This document shows positions 1 through 6,258 of a stretch of DNA of 40,124 bases, piece by piece; within the stretch, counting starts at the first letter, position 1, and each line of letters begins with the position of its first letter. The DNA comes from Porphyromonas bennonis DSM 23058 = JCM 16335 (GTDB lineage Bacteria; Bacteroidota; Bacteroidia; Bacteroidales; Porphyromonadaceae). The position numbers were made by a program, and so were the translations under genes. The stretch covers positions 1-40,124 of the forward strand of contig NZ_AQWR01000017.1 in assembly GCF_000375645.1 (NCBI RefSeq). The letters run 5' to 3'. The notes below the pieces were generated by a model. The model did not search any database. It saw only the letters and a program-made list of their open reading frames with translations, and was not told where the DNA came from.

Positions 1-361
1 TCATGGGGATCGTGAAGGCGCTTATCTCCACCTTAAATCCCAGTAGCGAGATGATCCAGGCCGTCGCCGTGGTACCGATATTGGCACCCATGATGACGCC
101 TATCGCCTGCGTGAGATTGAGGAGCCCGGCATTCACGAAGCTCACCACCATCACCGTCGTAGCCGACGAGGACTGGATCATCGCGGTGATGAAGAGGCCG
201 GTCAGCGCACCGAGGAAGCGGTTGGAGGTAATGGCCGAGAGCAGCGAGCGAAGGCGATCTCCGGCAGCTTTCTGCAGACCCTCGCTCATGATCTTCATCC
301 CGTAGAGGAAGAGACCGAGCGAACCAAGCAGGCTGAGGAAGTCAAGTAGACTGTAATTCAT
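1..361 (-). CDS. Na/Pi cotransporter family protein (5' part, cut by window edge)
   Basis: Reading the minus strand from the ATG at 361 gives an open frame of 120 codons that runs off the left edge, so only the N-terminal part is present. The translation starts MNYSLLDFLSLLGSLGLFLY and contains QSSSATT near residue 63 and GANIGTT near residue 92. These are hallmark motifs of the Na+/phosphate cotransporter II (NptA/PF02690) family, inner-membrane transporters that import phosphate with sodium. In Bacteroidetes such proteins usually continue into a cytoplasmic PhoU-like domain, which would lie outside this window. Two hydrophobic segments are visible. A -7 promoter element lies about 80 bases upstream. 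The family call is firm; the substrate is inferred. Confidence 0.9.
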   Translation of the reverse strand, partial: MNYSLLDFLSLLGSLGLFLYGMKIMSEGLQKAAGDRLRSLLSAITSNRFLGALTGLFITAMIQSSSATTVMVVSFVNAGLLNLTQAIGVIMGANIGTTATAWIISLLGFKVEISAFTIPM

Positions 362-439
362 GACTTAAGAGACTTACAGCGGAGAGAGGTATGCGGGAAA
401 AACTTAAGGAGTACCCCCCTCTCCTATTAAATACCTTGA

Positions 440-447
440 CAAAGGTA
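440..447 (-). promoter_or_regulatory. Putative Bacteroidetes -7 promoter element
   Basis: CAAAGGTA on the plus strand reads TACCTTTG on the minus strand, matching the TAnnTTTG -7 consensus. A TTG lies at a plausible -33 distance. It would place the transcription start near 433, giving a leader of about 70 bases for the Na/Pi cotransporter gene. Confidence 0.55.
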
Positions 448-510
448 CCCACAAAATGGCAATAGCCGTAAGGAGGAAGCCCCACAATCACCATCGATGA
501 GGCATCGGTC

Positions 511-657
511 TTACAGCTCCAGCGACTCAGGATTGAGCAAAAAGTCATAGATGCTTATGGTCGTGATGCCGCTCTCACTCCTAAGCACCGGTGTCTCCTC
601 CTCAGAGCGTGTGACACTTTTTTCGAGTAGAAATACACGCTTTTGGCTTAAATCCAT
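511..657 (-). CDS. Possible small protein of 48 residues, unknown
   Basis: On the minus strand an ATG at 657 opens a frame of 48 codons ending in TAA at 511-513. The product begins MDLSQKRVFLLEKS and ends DFLLNPESLEL. It has no hydrophobic stretch and is acidic towards its C-terminus. Codons 10-17 lie inside one of three copies of a 21-bp repeat (610-630), and the other two copies form a palindrome directly upstream of the start. It could be a real small gene with an upstream operator, or the remnant of a longer gene damaged by repeat insertion. No family was recognised. No convincing -7 element was seen upstream. Confidence 0.35.
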   Translation of the reverse strand: MDLSQKRVFLLEKSVTRSEEETPVLRSESGITTISIYDFLLNPESLEL

Positions 658-704
658 TAATCCTACTCGAAAAAGTTGTCACATGTGACACTTTTTTCGA
701 GTAG
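610..704. repeat. Three copies of a 21-bp repeat, two forming a palindrome
   Basis: The unit TGTGACACTTTTTTCGAGTA(G) occurs at 610-630 and again at 684-704. An inverted copy with two differences lies at 663-683. The second and third copies abut and make a 42-bp near-perfect palindrome centred on ACATGT. The arrangement could be an operator, terminal repeats of a lost small mobile element, or a terminator-like hairpin. Confidence 0.8.
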
Positions 705-770
705 CGTGTCGTGGGGACGCCCTTGAGATTTAGAGTAATCGTATAATACCACGTGAGGCCCATCCGTGAG

Positions 771-991
771 GCATCCGTAGGGTGCTCGCTCCATAGGCAT
801 CGGTCATCCGCAAAGCGGTGACCGATGTACCCCCCTCCCCTACCACCTCGACCCCTTGTGGGTCGCCGAGCAGCCCCCCGCCTTCCCGGCGACCCGTAAA
901 GGGTCGAGACATAATATGTACGCTTATACATCGGTCGTCGGCACTTCGTGCCTCGACCGATGCCTATGGAACGGGCATCCTTGCGGATGCC
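771..991 (+). repeat. Type A fold-back element, copy 1
   Basis: A non-coding stretch of nested inverted repeats. The outer arms are CATAGGCATCGGTC (from about 792) and GACCGATGCCTATG (to about 968). Inside lie a hairpin with the tip TCCGCAAAGCGG, and a longer pair with left arm 849-868 (CGACCCCTTGTGGGTCGCCG) and right arm 887-906. A third hairpin has the tip GGCACTTCGTGCC. Small hairpins flank the element (771-785 and GGCATCCTTGCGGATGCC at 974-991). The same architecture recurs at 10121 and, in reverse orientation, at 35485. Open frames across it are by-products of the repeats. Confidence 0.8.
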
Positions 992-1000
992 GATATTACC

Positions 1001-1165
1001 GTCAGAGCTTCGTGTCTTTGGGCAAAACGTCCAACTTGTCCGACTCGTGGGCGGCACCCCGTGAATTAGCGCTCTCGGCTGGGTGGCGCCCTTACGAGTG
1101 TCGACATACTGTGTAAGCCGGCTACTTTGTGCAGAATGTCCGACCCGTCCGACTCGTCCGACAGA
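1001..1165 (+). repeat. Repeat tail with degenerate 9-bp GTCCGACTY units
   Basis: Following the fold-back element, 1001-1060 carries a motif ending in GTCCAACTT GTCCGACTC. At about 1138-1164 there are GTCCGACCC, GTCCGACTC and GTCCGACAG. Similar 9-bp units follow the repeat blocks at 5785 and 10307. The flanking words GGGCAAAACGTCC (1020s and 5776 onward) and TTTGTGCAGA (1120s and 10290s) are also shared. Nothing in 1166-1230 resembles a gene. Confidence 0.65.
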
Positions 1166-1230
1166 GCCCCTCTCTAAGGCTGGAGATCATCGATGCCCCT
1201 TGACGAGTGGGGCAATGAGAGAAAAAGCGG

Positions 1231-1238
1231 TACATTTG
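1231..1238 (+). promoter_or_regulatory. Putative -7 element upstream of a small membrane protein
   Basis: TACATTTG matches TAnnTTTG and lies 41 bases before the ATG of the 34-residue open frame at 1280. This is the only support for transcription of that frame. Confidence 0.4.
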
Positions 1239-1279
1239 GGTTGCTATATGCCGACTAATATTTAGCACAATACACGGAT

Positions 1280-1384
1280 ATGAAAGACAAGCAACTATCA
1301 TTTACTGAAGCAGTGGTGGCAATGATCACCATCCCCCTCGCACTGGTCATCGGGTCGATCTTGATCAGCAAGAAAAAGAGGTAG
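1280..1384 (+). CDS. Small single-span membrane protein (34 aa), unknown
   Basis: ATG at 1280 to TAG at 1382-1384 encodes 34 residues. A short charged N-terminus (MKDKQLSFTEA) is followed by one hydrophobic helix of about 20 residues rich in Val, Ile, Ala and Leu. The C-terminus is strongly basic (SKKKR), which predicts an N-out, C-in single-span topology. It has its own possible -7 element at 1231, and the 22-bp repeat array starts 16 bases after its stop. No family is recognised. The composition is too regular for random sequence, but the frame is short and expression is unproven. Confidence 0.5.
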   Translation: MKDKQLSFTEAVVAMITIPLALVIGSILISKKKR

Positions 1385-1399
1385 TCTGACGACGCAAAT

Positions 1400-1481
1400 C
1401 TATTACCGGTAATAGGCGCGACTAATACCGGTAATAGGTTTCACTAATACCGGTATTAGTTTTCACTGAGACCGATATTAG
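1400..1481. repeat. 22-bp-period array of 16-bp near-palindromes, array 1 (4 units)
   Basis: Units start at 1400, 1422, 1444 and 1466, exactly 22 bp apart. Each is a 16-bp near-palindrome (for example CTATTACCGGTAATAG and CTAATACCGGTATTAG) followed by a 6-bp spacer of variable sequence (GCGCGA, GTTTCA, TTTTCA). The array lies between the small membrane protein gene and the serS promoter. The spacers are far too short for CRISPR. The same unit and spacing recur at 9987, 24370 and 37176. Confidence 0.95.
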
Positions 1482-1536
1482 ATCGAGCCCCATTTCTGAG
1501 CCATTTCTCTCTTATCGGGGTACTGAATTTATTCGG

Positions 1537-1544
1537 TACCTTTG
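1537..1544 (+). promoter_or_regulatory. Putative -7 promoter element of serS
   Basis: TACCTTTG matches the TAnnTTTG consensus and lies 53 bases before the serS start codon. The nearest palindromic array unit ends 55 bases upstream of it. Confidence 0.65.
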
Positions 1545-1597
1545 TATGTTACATACATCAAGCAATTACGAAACAATAGATAGAGTACAGATCCGAG

Positions 1598-2884
1598 ATG
1601 TTAACGACTGAATTCCTACTGGAGCATACCGATGAGGCGATCCGGAGACTGAAGATCAAGAATGTCGATCCGGAGCCGATCATCGACAAGGTGCGCGCCC
1701 TCGACGAGGAGCGTCGACAGACCCAGAGCGAGCTCGACGAGACCAATGCCGAGATCAATAAGCTCTCCCGAGAGATCGGCGGGCTGATGCGCGATGGCAA
1801 GCGCGACGAGGCTGAGACGATCAAGGCGAGGGTGAGCAGCCTCAAGGATCGATCCAAGGAGCTGACCGACCGCAAGCGGGATCTGGAGCAGCAGCAGGTC
1901 GACACGATCGTCCTCCTGCCCAATGCTCCCTCGGAGACTGTCCCCGCCGGCAAGTCGGCCGACGACAACGTCATTGAGCGGAAGGGCGGCGAGATCCCTG
2001 ACCTCCACCCGGACCATAAGAAGCCTCACTGGGAGCTCGCCAAGGAGTACGGCCTGATCGACTTCGAGCTCGGGGTGAAGATCACCGGAGCGGGCTTCCC
2101 CGTCTACACCGGCTACGGCACGAGACTCCAGAGGGCGCTGATCTGCTTCTTTATGGACAGCGCGCGCGAGGCGGGTTACCTCGAGATCGAGCCCCCCTTT
2201 GTCGTCAATGAGGCATCCGGCTTCGGCACCGGGCAGATCCCCGACAAGGAGGGGCAGATGTACCACTGCGAGGTGGACGACTTCTACCTCATCCCGACGG
2301 CTGAGGTGCCGGTAACCAATATCTTCCGCGACGAGATCGTCGATGAGAAGAGCCTGCCGATCCGCATGTGCGCCTACTCCGCCTGCTTCCGTCGAGAGGC
2401 GGGGAGCTACGGCAAGGACGTGAGGGGGCTCAACCGCCTACACCAGTTTGACAAGGTGGAGCTGGTTCGCATCGAGCACCCCGACCACTCCTACGAGGCA
2501 CTGGATCAGATGGTTCGCTACGTGGAGACACTGGTCACCAAGCTGGAGCTACCGTACCGCATCGTCCGGCTCTGTGGTGGTGACATCAGCTTCACATCGG
2601 CGCTGACATTCGACTTCGAGGTCTTCTCTGCCGCTCAGGAGCGCTGGCTGGAGGTGAGCTCGGTATCCAATTTCGAGAGCTTCCAGGCCAATCGCCTGAA
2701 GTGTCGCTTCAAGGGCGAGGACGGCAAGATGCACCTCGTCCACACGCTCAATGGTAGCGCCCTCGCTCTGCCCCGCATCGTAGCCGCACTGCTGGAGAAT
2801 AACCAGACGCCTGAGGGCATCGTCATCCCCGAGGCGCTGCGCCCCTACACTGGATTTGACATCATCCCGACACCGGGCAAGTAA
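1598..2884 (+). CDS. serS: Seryl-tRNA synthetase
   Basis: Charges tRNA-Ser (and tRNA-Sec where present) with serine in the cytoplasm using ATP. The 428-residue length is normal for the family. Residues 1-105 form the Glu/Lys/Arg-rich N-terminal coiled-coil arm that grips the tRNA. The class II catalytic domain follows, with the serine-pocket TAE at 234-236, motif 2 at 264-288 (FRREAGSYGKDVRGLNR and the HQFDKVE end) and motif 3 at 385-403 (NGSALALPRIVAALLE). The ATG at 1598 fits the coiled-coil start and follows a TACCTTTG promoter. It is followed after 7 bases by a DUF3108 gene, so it probably heads a transcription unit running through recR. Confidence 0.98.
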   Translation: MLTTEFLLEHTDEAIRRLKIKNVDPEPIIDKVRALDEERRQTQSELDETNAEINKLSREIGGLMRDGKRDEAETIKARVSSLKDRSKELTDRKRDLEQQQVDTIVLLPNAPSETVPAGKSADDNVIERKGGEIPDLHPDHKKPHWELAKEYGLIDFELGVKITGAGFPVYTGYGTRLQRALICFFMDSAREAGYLEIEPPFVVNEASGFGTGQIPDKEGQMYHCEVDDFYLIPTAEVPVTNIFRDEIVDEKSLPIRMCAYSACFRREAGSYGKDVRGLNRLHQFDKVELVRIEHPDHSYEALDQMVRYVETLVTKLELPYRIVRLCGGDISFTSALTFDFEVFSAAQERWLEVSSVSNFESFQANRLKCRFKGEDGKMHLVHTLNGSALALPRIVAALLENNQTPEGIVIPEALRPYTGFDIIPTPGK

Positions 2885-2891
2885 CGCAAGG

Positions 2892-3692
2892 ATGCGTCCC
2901 ATTTTATCATACACTCTTACCCTGCTCCTCACGCTCCTCTCGGGGATGGCGGCGGCTCAGGGCCCCACGGCTCGTCTCAAGTCATCGCCCATGCTGGCGG
3001 GGAGTGAGACGCTCACCTTTGACCTCTCATACTCCTTTGGCTTCATCAAGGGCAGCGTAGGCACAGCCACCCTTACCACCACGCCAACACGGGGTGGAGG
3101 CTGCACCACGCGGCTCCTGCTCCGGACGAAGAACGCCGTCGAGACCTTCTTCCCCATGCGGGACACGATGCAGACCTGGTACGGCGCCGACCGGCTGCCT
3201 AAGCGCTTCTACAAGGGGATCGATGAGAATAAGTACCGCATGCGGGACGAGGTAACCTACCGATTTACCCCCAAAACCGTCTTTACCAATGCACGGCAGT
3301 ACCACGAGGACGGCACCCTGAGGGAGTCTCGCGACAGCCGCATCGATGCGACGAGTGCGGCCGTGCTGGACCTGATCTCCATGGTCGCCTATGTGCGGGC
3401 GATACCCGAGGACGAGCTGACAGCCGCCAAGAGCGGGCAGCGCTTCATCATTCCGCTCGGCAAGGAGCTGACGGAGGGGCGCTTCACCTTCATCGGCTAC
3501 AAGATGCGGAAGTATAAGGGCAAGTCAGTCAGCACGATGGAGGTAAGCTTCGACATTGGCGACCCGGGATTTAAGAAGAATCAGGACACGCTGCGGCTTT
3601 ACATCACCCGGGATGCCAAGCGACTACCGATCTTTGCCCGCGCAGAACTGGCGATCGGCTCCGTGGACTGTCGTCTCGTATCAGACAAGTAA
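2892..3692 (+). CDS. DUF3108 exported protein
   Basis: A 266-residue protein whose ATG at 2892 begins a clear signal peptide (MRPILSYTLTLLLTLLSGMA, probable cleavage after Ala-Ala-Ala-Gln or nearby). An in-frame start at 2856 lies inside serS and would put extra residues before the signal peptide, so 2892 was preferred; GCAAGG sits just upstream. The mature part is rich in beta-strand patterns (LTFDLSYSFGFIKGSVGTAT at the start) and matches DUF3108, a periplasmic or envelope family of unknown biochemical role. Its neighbours (HD hydrolase, lptB) give only a weak hint of an envelope function. The gap to the next gene is 6 bases. Confidence 0.85.
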   Translation: MRPILSYTLTLLLTLLSGMAAAQGPTARLKSSPMLAGSETLTFDLSYSFGFIKGSVGTATLTTTPTRGGGCTTRLLLRTKNAVETFFPMRDTMQTWYGADRLPKRFYKGIDENKYRMRDEVTYRFTPKTVFTNARQYHEDGTLRESRDSRIDATSAAVLDLISMVAYVRAIPEDELTAAKSGQRFIIPLGKELTEGRFTFIGYKMRKYKGKSVSTMEVSFDIGDPGFKKNQDTLRLYITRDAKRLPIFARAELAIGSVDCRLVSDK

Positions 3693-3698
3693 CCCCCT

Positions 3699-4256
3699 AT
3701 GAGCAAGTGTGTAGACCCTCTGGAGCTGATCCTCAAGTACTACGACCCCGCGTCGGAGGCGTACCGCATCCTGACGATCCACAGTGAGCGAGTGACGGCG
3801 AAGGCGCTGGATATCGTCGATCGCCATCCCGAGTGGCACTTAGACCGAGACTTCGTCGCCGAGGCGGCAATGCTCCACGACATCGGCATCTTCCTCACCG
3901 ATGCGCCGAGCATAGACTGCCACGGCACCGAGCCCTACCTGATGCACGGCGCCCTCGGTGCCGACCTCCTCCGTAAGGAGGGGCTGCCCCGCCATGCACT
4001 CGTCTGTGAGCGGCATACCGGCACCGGCGTGACGCTGGAGGAGATCCTGCGGGAGGGCTACGAGATGCCGCACCGCGATATGGTGCCGATTACCCTCGAG
4101 GAGCAGATCATCTGCTTTGCCGACTGCTTTTACTCCAAGGGGAATGTGGAGAAGCTGACCGTCGAGAAGAGCGTCGAGAGCCTCCGCGAGAAGCAGCGCG
4201 GCTATGGGAAGGACAATCTCGACCGCTTCGATGCCTGGTGTACCCTTTTCCTATAA
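3699..4256 (+). CDS. HD-domain phosphohydrolase family protein
   Basis: A 185-residue cytoplasmic protein with the HD metal-binding pattern: His28 (LTIHSERV), the HD pair at 60-61 (MLHDIGIF), His84 (LMHGALGA), His106 (ERHTGTG) and a late Asp in ICFADCFYSK. Proteins of this fold hydrolyse phosphoester bonds, often in nucleotides; the substrate cannot be read from the sequence. It has no TM segments. It sits 6 bases after the DUF3108 gene and 6 bases before lptB, so it is almost certainly co-transcribed with both. The superfamily call is strong and the specific role is unknown. Confidence 0.88.
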   Translation: MSKCVDPLELILKYYDPASEAYRILTIHSERVTAKALDIVDRHPEWHLDRDFVAEAAMLHDIGIFLTDAPSIDCHGTEPYLMHGALGADLLRKEGLPRHALVCERHTGTGVTLEEILREGYEMPHRDMVPITLEEQIICFADCFYSKGNVEKLTVEKSVESLREKQRGYGKDNLDRFDAWCTLFL

Positions 4257-4262
4257 CGTCAC

Positions 4263-5012
4263 ATGAATCTACGGACTGAAGACCTCGTCAAGAAATACAA
4301 GAGCCGCACGGTAGTCAACCACGTCTCCATCAACGTCTCTCAGGGAGAGATCGTCGGGCTGCTCGGTCCCAATGGTGCCGGCAAGACCACCACCTTCTAC
4401 ATGACGGTGGGGCTGGTGGTGCCCAATAACGGGCGGATCTACCTCGATGATGAGGACATCACGCGGGAGCCGATCTACAAGCGGGCACACCGAGGGATCA
4501 GCTACCTGGCGCAGGAGGAGTCCGTCTTCCGCAAGATGAGCGTGGAGGACAATATCCTCTCTGTCCTCGAGATGACCAAGCTCACTAAGGAGCAGCAGCA
4601 GGAGAAGCTTGAGTCGCTGATCAGCGAATTTGGACTCGAGAAGGTGCGGACCAACCAGGGCGACCGACTCTCCGGCGGTGAGCGGCGACGGACGGAGATC
4701 GCGCGCTGCCTCGCCATCGACCCGAAGTTCATCATGCTTGATGAGCCCTTTGCCGGTGTCGACCCGATCGCCGTGCAGGACATCCAGTCCATCATCGCCC
4801 GCCTCAAGCGGCTCAATATCGGTGTGCTGATCACTGACCATAATGTGAATGAGACCCTCTCCATCACCGACAGAGCCTACCTCCTCTTTGAGGGAAAGAT
4901 CCTCTTCCAGGGGACGGCGGAGGAGCTGGCGGCGAATGAGATCGTCCGGGAGAAATACCTCGGGACCGACTTTGAGCTCCGTCGGCGCACCTTTGCCGAG
5001 ATCGATGCATGA
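4263..5012 (+). CDS. lptB: LPS export ABC transporter ATP-binding protein
   Basis: The cytoplasmic ATPase that powers the Lpt machine moving lipopolysaccharide from the inner to the outer membrane, working with LptF/LptG. Its 249 residues contain Walker A GPNGAGKT (35-42), the Q-loop in YLAQEESVF (about 84), the signature LSGGE (136-140), Walker B IMLDEP (157-162) and the switch His193 in TDHNV. The early sequence [15 protein letters not shown] and the FAGVDPIAV stretch after Walker B are typical of LptB rather than other ABC ATPases. Its stop overlaps the recR start by 4 bases (ATGA), implying translational coupling. Confidence 0.95.
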   Translation: MNLRTEDLVKKYKSRTVVNHVSINVSQGEIVGLLGPNGAGKTTTFYMTVGLVVPNNGRIYLDDEDITREPIYKRAHRGISYLAQEESVFRKMSVEDNILSVLEMTKLTKEQQQEKLESLISEFGLEKVRTNQGDRLSGGERRRTEIARCLAIDPKFIMLDEPFAGVDPIAVQDIQSIIARLKRLNIGVLITDHNVNETLSITDRAYLLFEGKILFQGTAEELAANEIVREKYLGTDFELRRRTFAEIDA

Positions 5013-5641
5013 GACAGGACCTGGGACAATTCTCTCCTCTCCTCGACCGAGCCGTCCGGGCTCTCGGCGGGCTACCCGGTGTCGGCAGCAAGAGCGCCCT
5101 ACGGCTGGCACTCTTCCTCCTGAGGGAGGACAAGAGCTTCACCCACGGGCTCACCGATGACCTCCGAGACTTCGTCGACGGCATCCACTACTGCAGCGAG
5201 TGCCACAATATCTGCGACGAGGAGCTCTGCGCCATCTGCAGCGACCCCCGACGCGACCCGCGGCTCGTCTGCGTCGTCGAGAGCGTGCGTGAGGTGCTGG
5301 CGATAGAGCAGACAGGGCGGTACCACGGGCGGTACCACGTCCTCGGCGGACTCATCTCGCCCATCGACGGCATCGGTCCCGATGACCTCTTCCTTGCCGA
5401 CCTGCCCCAGCGGGTAGAGGACGAGGGGGTGAGGGAGATCCTCCTCGCCCTCAGCACCACCATGGAGGGCGACACGACCAATTTCTACATCTACCGCCTC
5501 CTAAAGGATATCCCCGACCTCAGTATCAGCACCCTCTCCCGCGGTGTCTCCGTCGGTGATGACCTCGAGTACGCCGACCAACTCACCCTCGGCCGCTCGA
5601 TAGAGAACCGTATCCCCTTCTCCTCCACCCTCCGGGAGTAA
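5009..5641 (+). CDS. recR: Recombination mediator RecR
   Basis: With RecO and RecF this protein helps load RecA on SSB-coated single-stranded DNA during gap repair. The 210-residue length is normal. A helix-hairpin-helix lies at about 20-32 ([13 protein letters not shown]). A four-cysteine zinc knuckle lies at 62-77 ([16 protein letters not shown], with an extra Cys69). The Toprim domain runs from about 86, with the acidic VVESVRE and the later [15 protein letters not shown]. The start overlaps the end of lptB by 4 bases. It is the last gene of the serS-recR run; repeat DNA follows at once. Confidence 0.97.
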   Translation: MRQDLGQFSPLLDRAVRALGGLPGVGSKSALRLALFLLREDKSFTHGLTDDLRDFVDGIHYCSECHNICDEELCAICSDPRRDPRLVCVVESVREVLAIEQTGRYHGRYHVLGGLISPIDGIGPDDLFLADLPQRVEDEGVREILLALSTTMEGDTTNFYIYRLLKDIPDLSISTLSRGVSVGDDLEYADQLTLGRSIENRIPFSSTLRE

Positions 5642-5836
5642 GCCCACCCCTTTCGATAATCTGCATTTCGGTAAAAATAGGAATGCAGGATCATCGCGGA
5701 GGCACCCCGCCAGGGGTGCTCGCTCCATAGGCATCCTTGCGGATGCCGGTATTGCTGTCAGAGCTTAGTGTATTTGGGCAAAACGTCCGACTTGTCCGAC
5801 TTGTCCGACTTGTCCGACTTGTCCGACCTGTGGGCT
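5642..5836 (+). repeat. Intergenic repeat block with a 9-bp tandem array (5785-5829)
   Basis: The block opens with a partial copy of the 34-bp unit found at 6101 (CGATAATCTGCATTTCGG from 5654). It continues through hairpins GCACCCC/GGGGTGC-like and GGCATCCTTGCGGATGCC (about 5731-5748). At 5785-5829 there are five perfectly phased 9-bp units, GTCCGACTT four times then GTCCGACCT. Degenerate versions of the same 9-mer follow repeat blocks at 1030, 1138 and 10307. It is not coding: the SDL and VGQ peptide repeats in open frames here are artefacts of a 9-bp period. Confidence 0.85.
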
Positions 5837-6083
5837 GCACCCCGGCAGGGGTGCGTTGTTCATAGCCCGGGTGTCGGAGGGGCGCAGCCCCGACGACCCC
5901 GGGTAAGCATAGCCCTCTTTTACCCCCTCGACCCCGATAGGGCGTCGCTCGTCATAGAGAGCTTCTGGAGGGAGCGACACCCTATCGGGGTCGTATATAT
6001 AAGGCGTACCGCAGGTGACCCGGGGTCATCGGCACTTCGTGCCTCGACCGCGGGCTATGCAGAAAGGACCCCTACCGGGGTCC
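5837..6083 (+). repeat. Type B fold-back element, copy 1
   Basis: Bounded by the hairpins GCACCCCGGCAGGGGTGC (5837-5854) and GGACCCCTACCGGGGTCC (6066-6083). The outer parts CATAGCCCGGG and CGCGGGCTATG pair. Each also belongs to its own hairpin, with tips GGGGCGCAGCCCC and GGCACTTCGTGCC. The inner arms are 22 bp (5929-5950 and 5972-5993) with one mismatch and a 21-base loop. The same plan with different arm sequences recurs at 35152, 36613 and 36902. Confidence 0.8.
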
Positions 6084-6100
6084 CCTGTCGGACAGCCTCC

Positions 6101-6220
6101 CGATAATCTACATTTGGTGTAGATTCACCCCACCCGATAATCTGCATTTGGTGTAGATTCACCCCTTCCGATAATCTGCATTTGGTGTAGATTCACCCCT
6201 TCCGATAATCTGCATTTGGG
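6101..6220 (+). repeat. 34-bp tandem repeats carrying small stem-loops
   Basis: Units beginning CGATAATCT start at 6101, 6135, 6169 and 6203, exactly 34 bp apart; the last is truncated and runs into the promoter. The first unit contains the perfect inverted repeat AATCTACA / TGTAGATT around a TTTGG loop. The others carry one change (AATCTGCA). The repeats end just before the -7 element of the downstream ATPase gene, so they could be operators for it. They may equally be part of the adjoining repeat block, since a partial unit also lies at 5654. Confidence 0.9.
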
Positions 6221-6228
6221 TATATTTG
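6221..6228 (+). promoter_or_regulatory. Putative -7 element of the AAA ATPase gene
   Basis: TATATTTG matches TAnnTTTG and lies 30 bases before the ATG at 6259, immediately after the last 34-bp repeat unit. Confidence 0.6.
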
Positions 6229-6258
6229 TGCACCATAGCAGATTAGGAGAGAGTAGAT

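Noticed and set aside
1-305. Plus-strand open frame of about 100 codons at the left edge
   Set aside because: The opposite strand encodes the Na/Pi cotransporter with its QSSSATT and GANIGTT motifs; the plus frame is its shadow.
602-1265. Several overlapping open frames of 60-150 codons in both strands
   Set aside because: They cross inverted and 9-bp repeats, which keep frames open in all phases; no protein family, promoter or codon pattern supports them.
1400-1481. CRISPR array
   Set aside because: Spacers are only 6 bp and the repeats 16 bp; no cas gene is present anywhere in the window.
5765-6106. Frames encoding SDL and VGQ tripeptide repeats
   Set aside because: The peptide repeats are a direct result of the 9-bp DNA repeat, and both strands are open.
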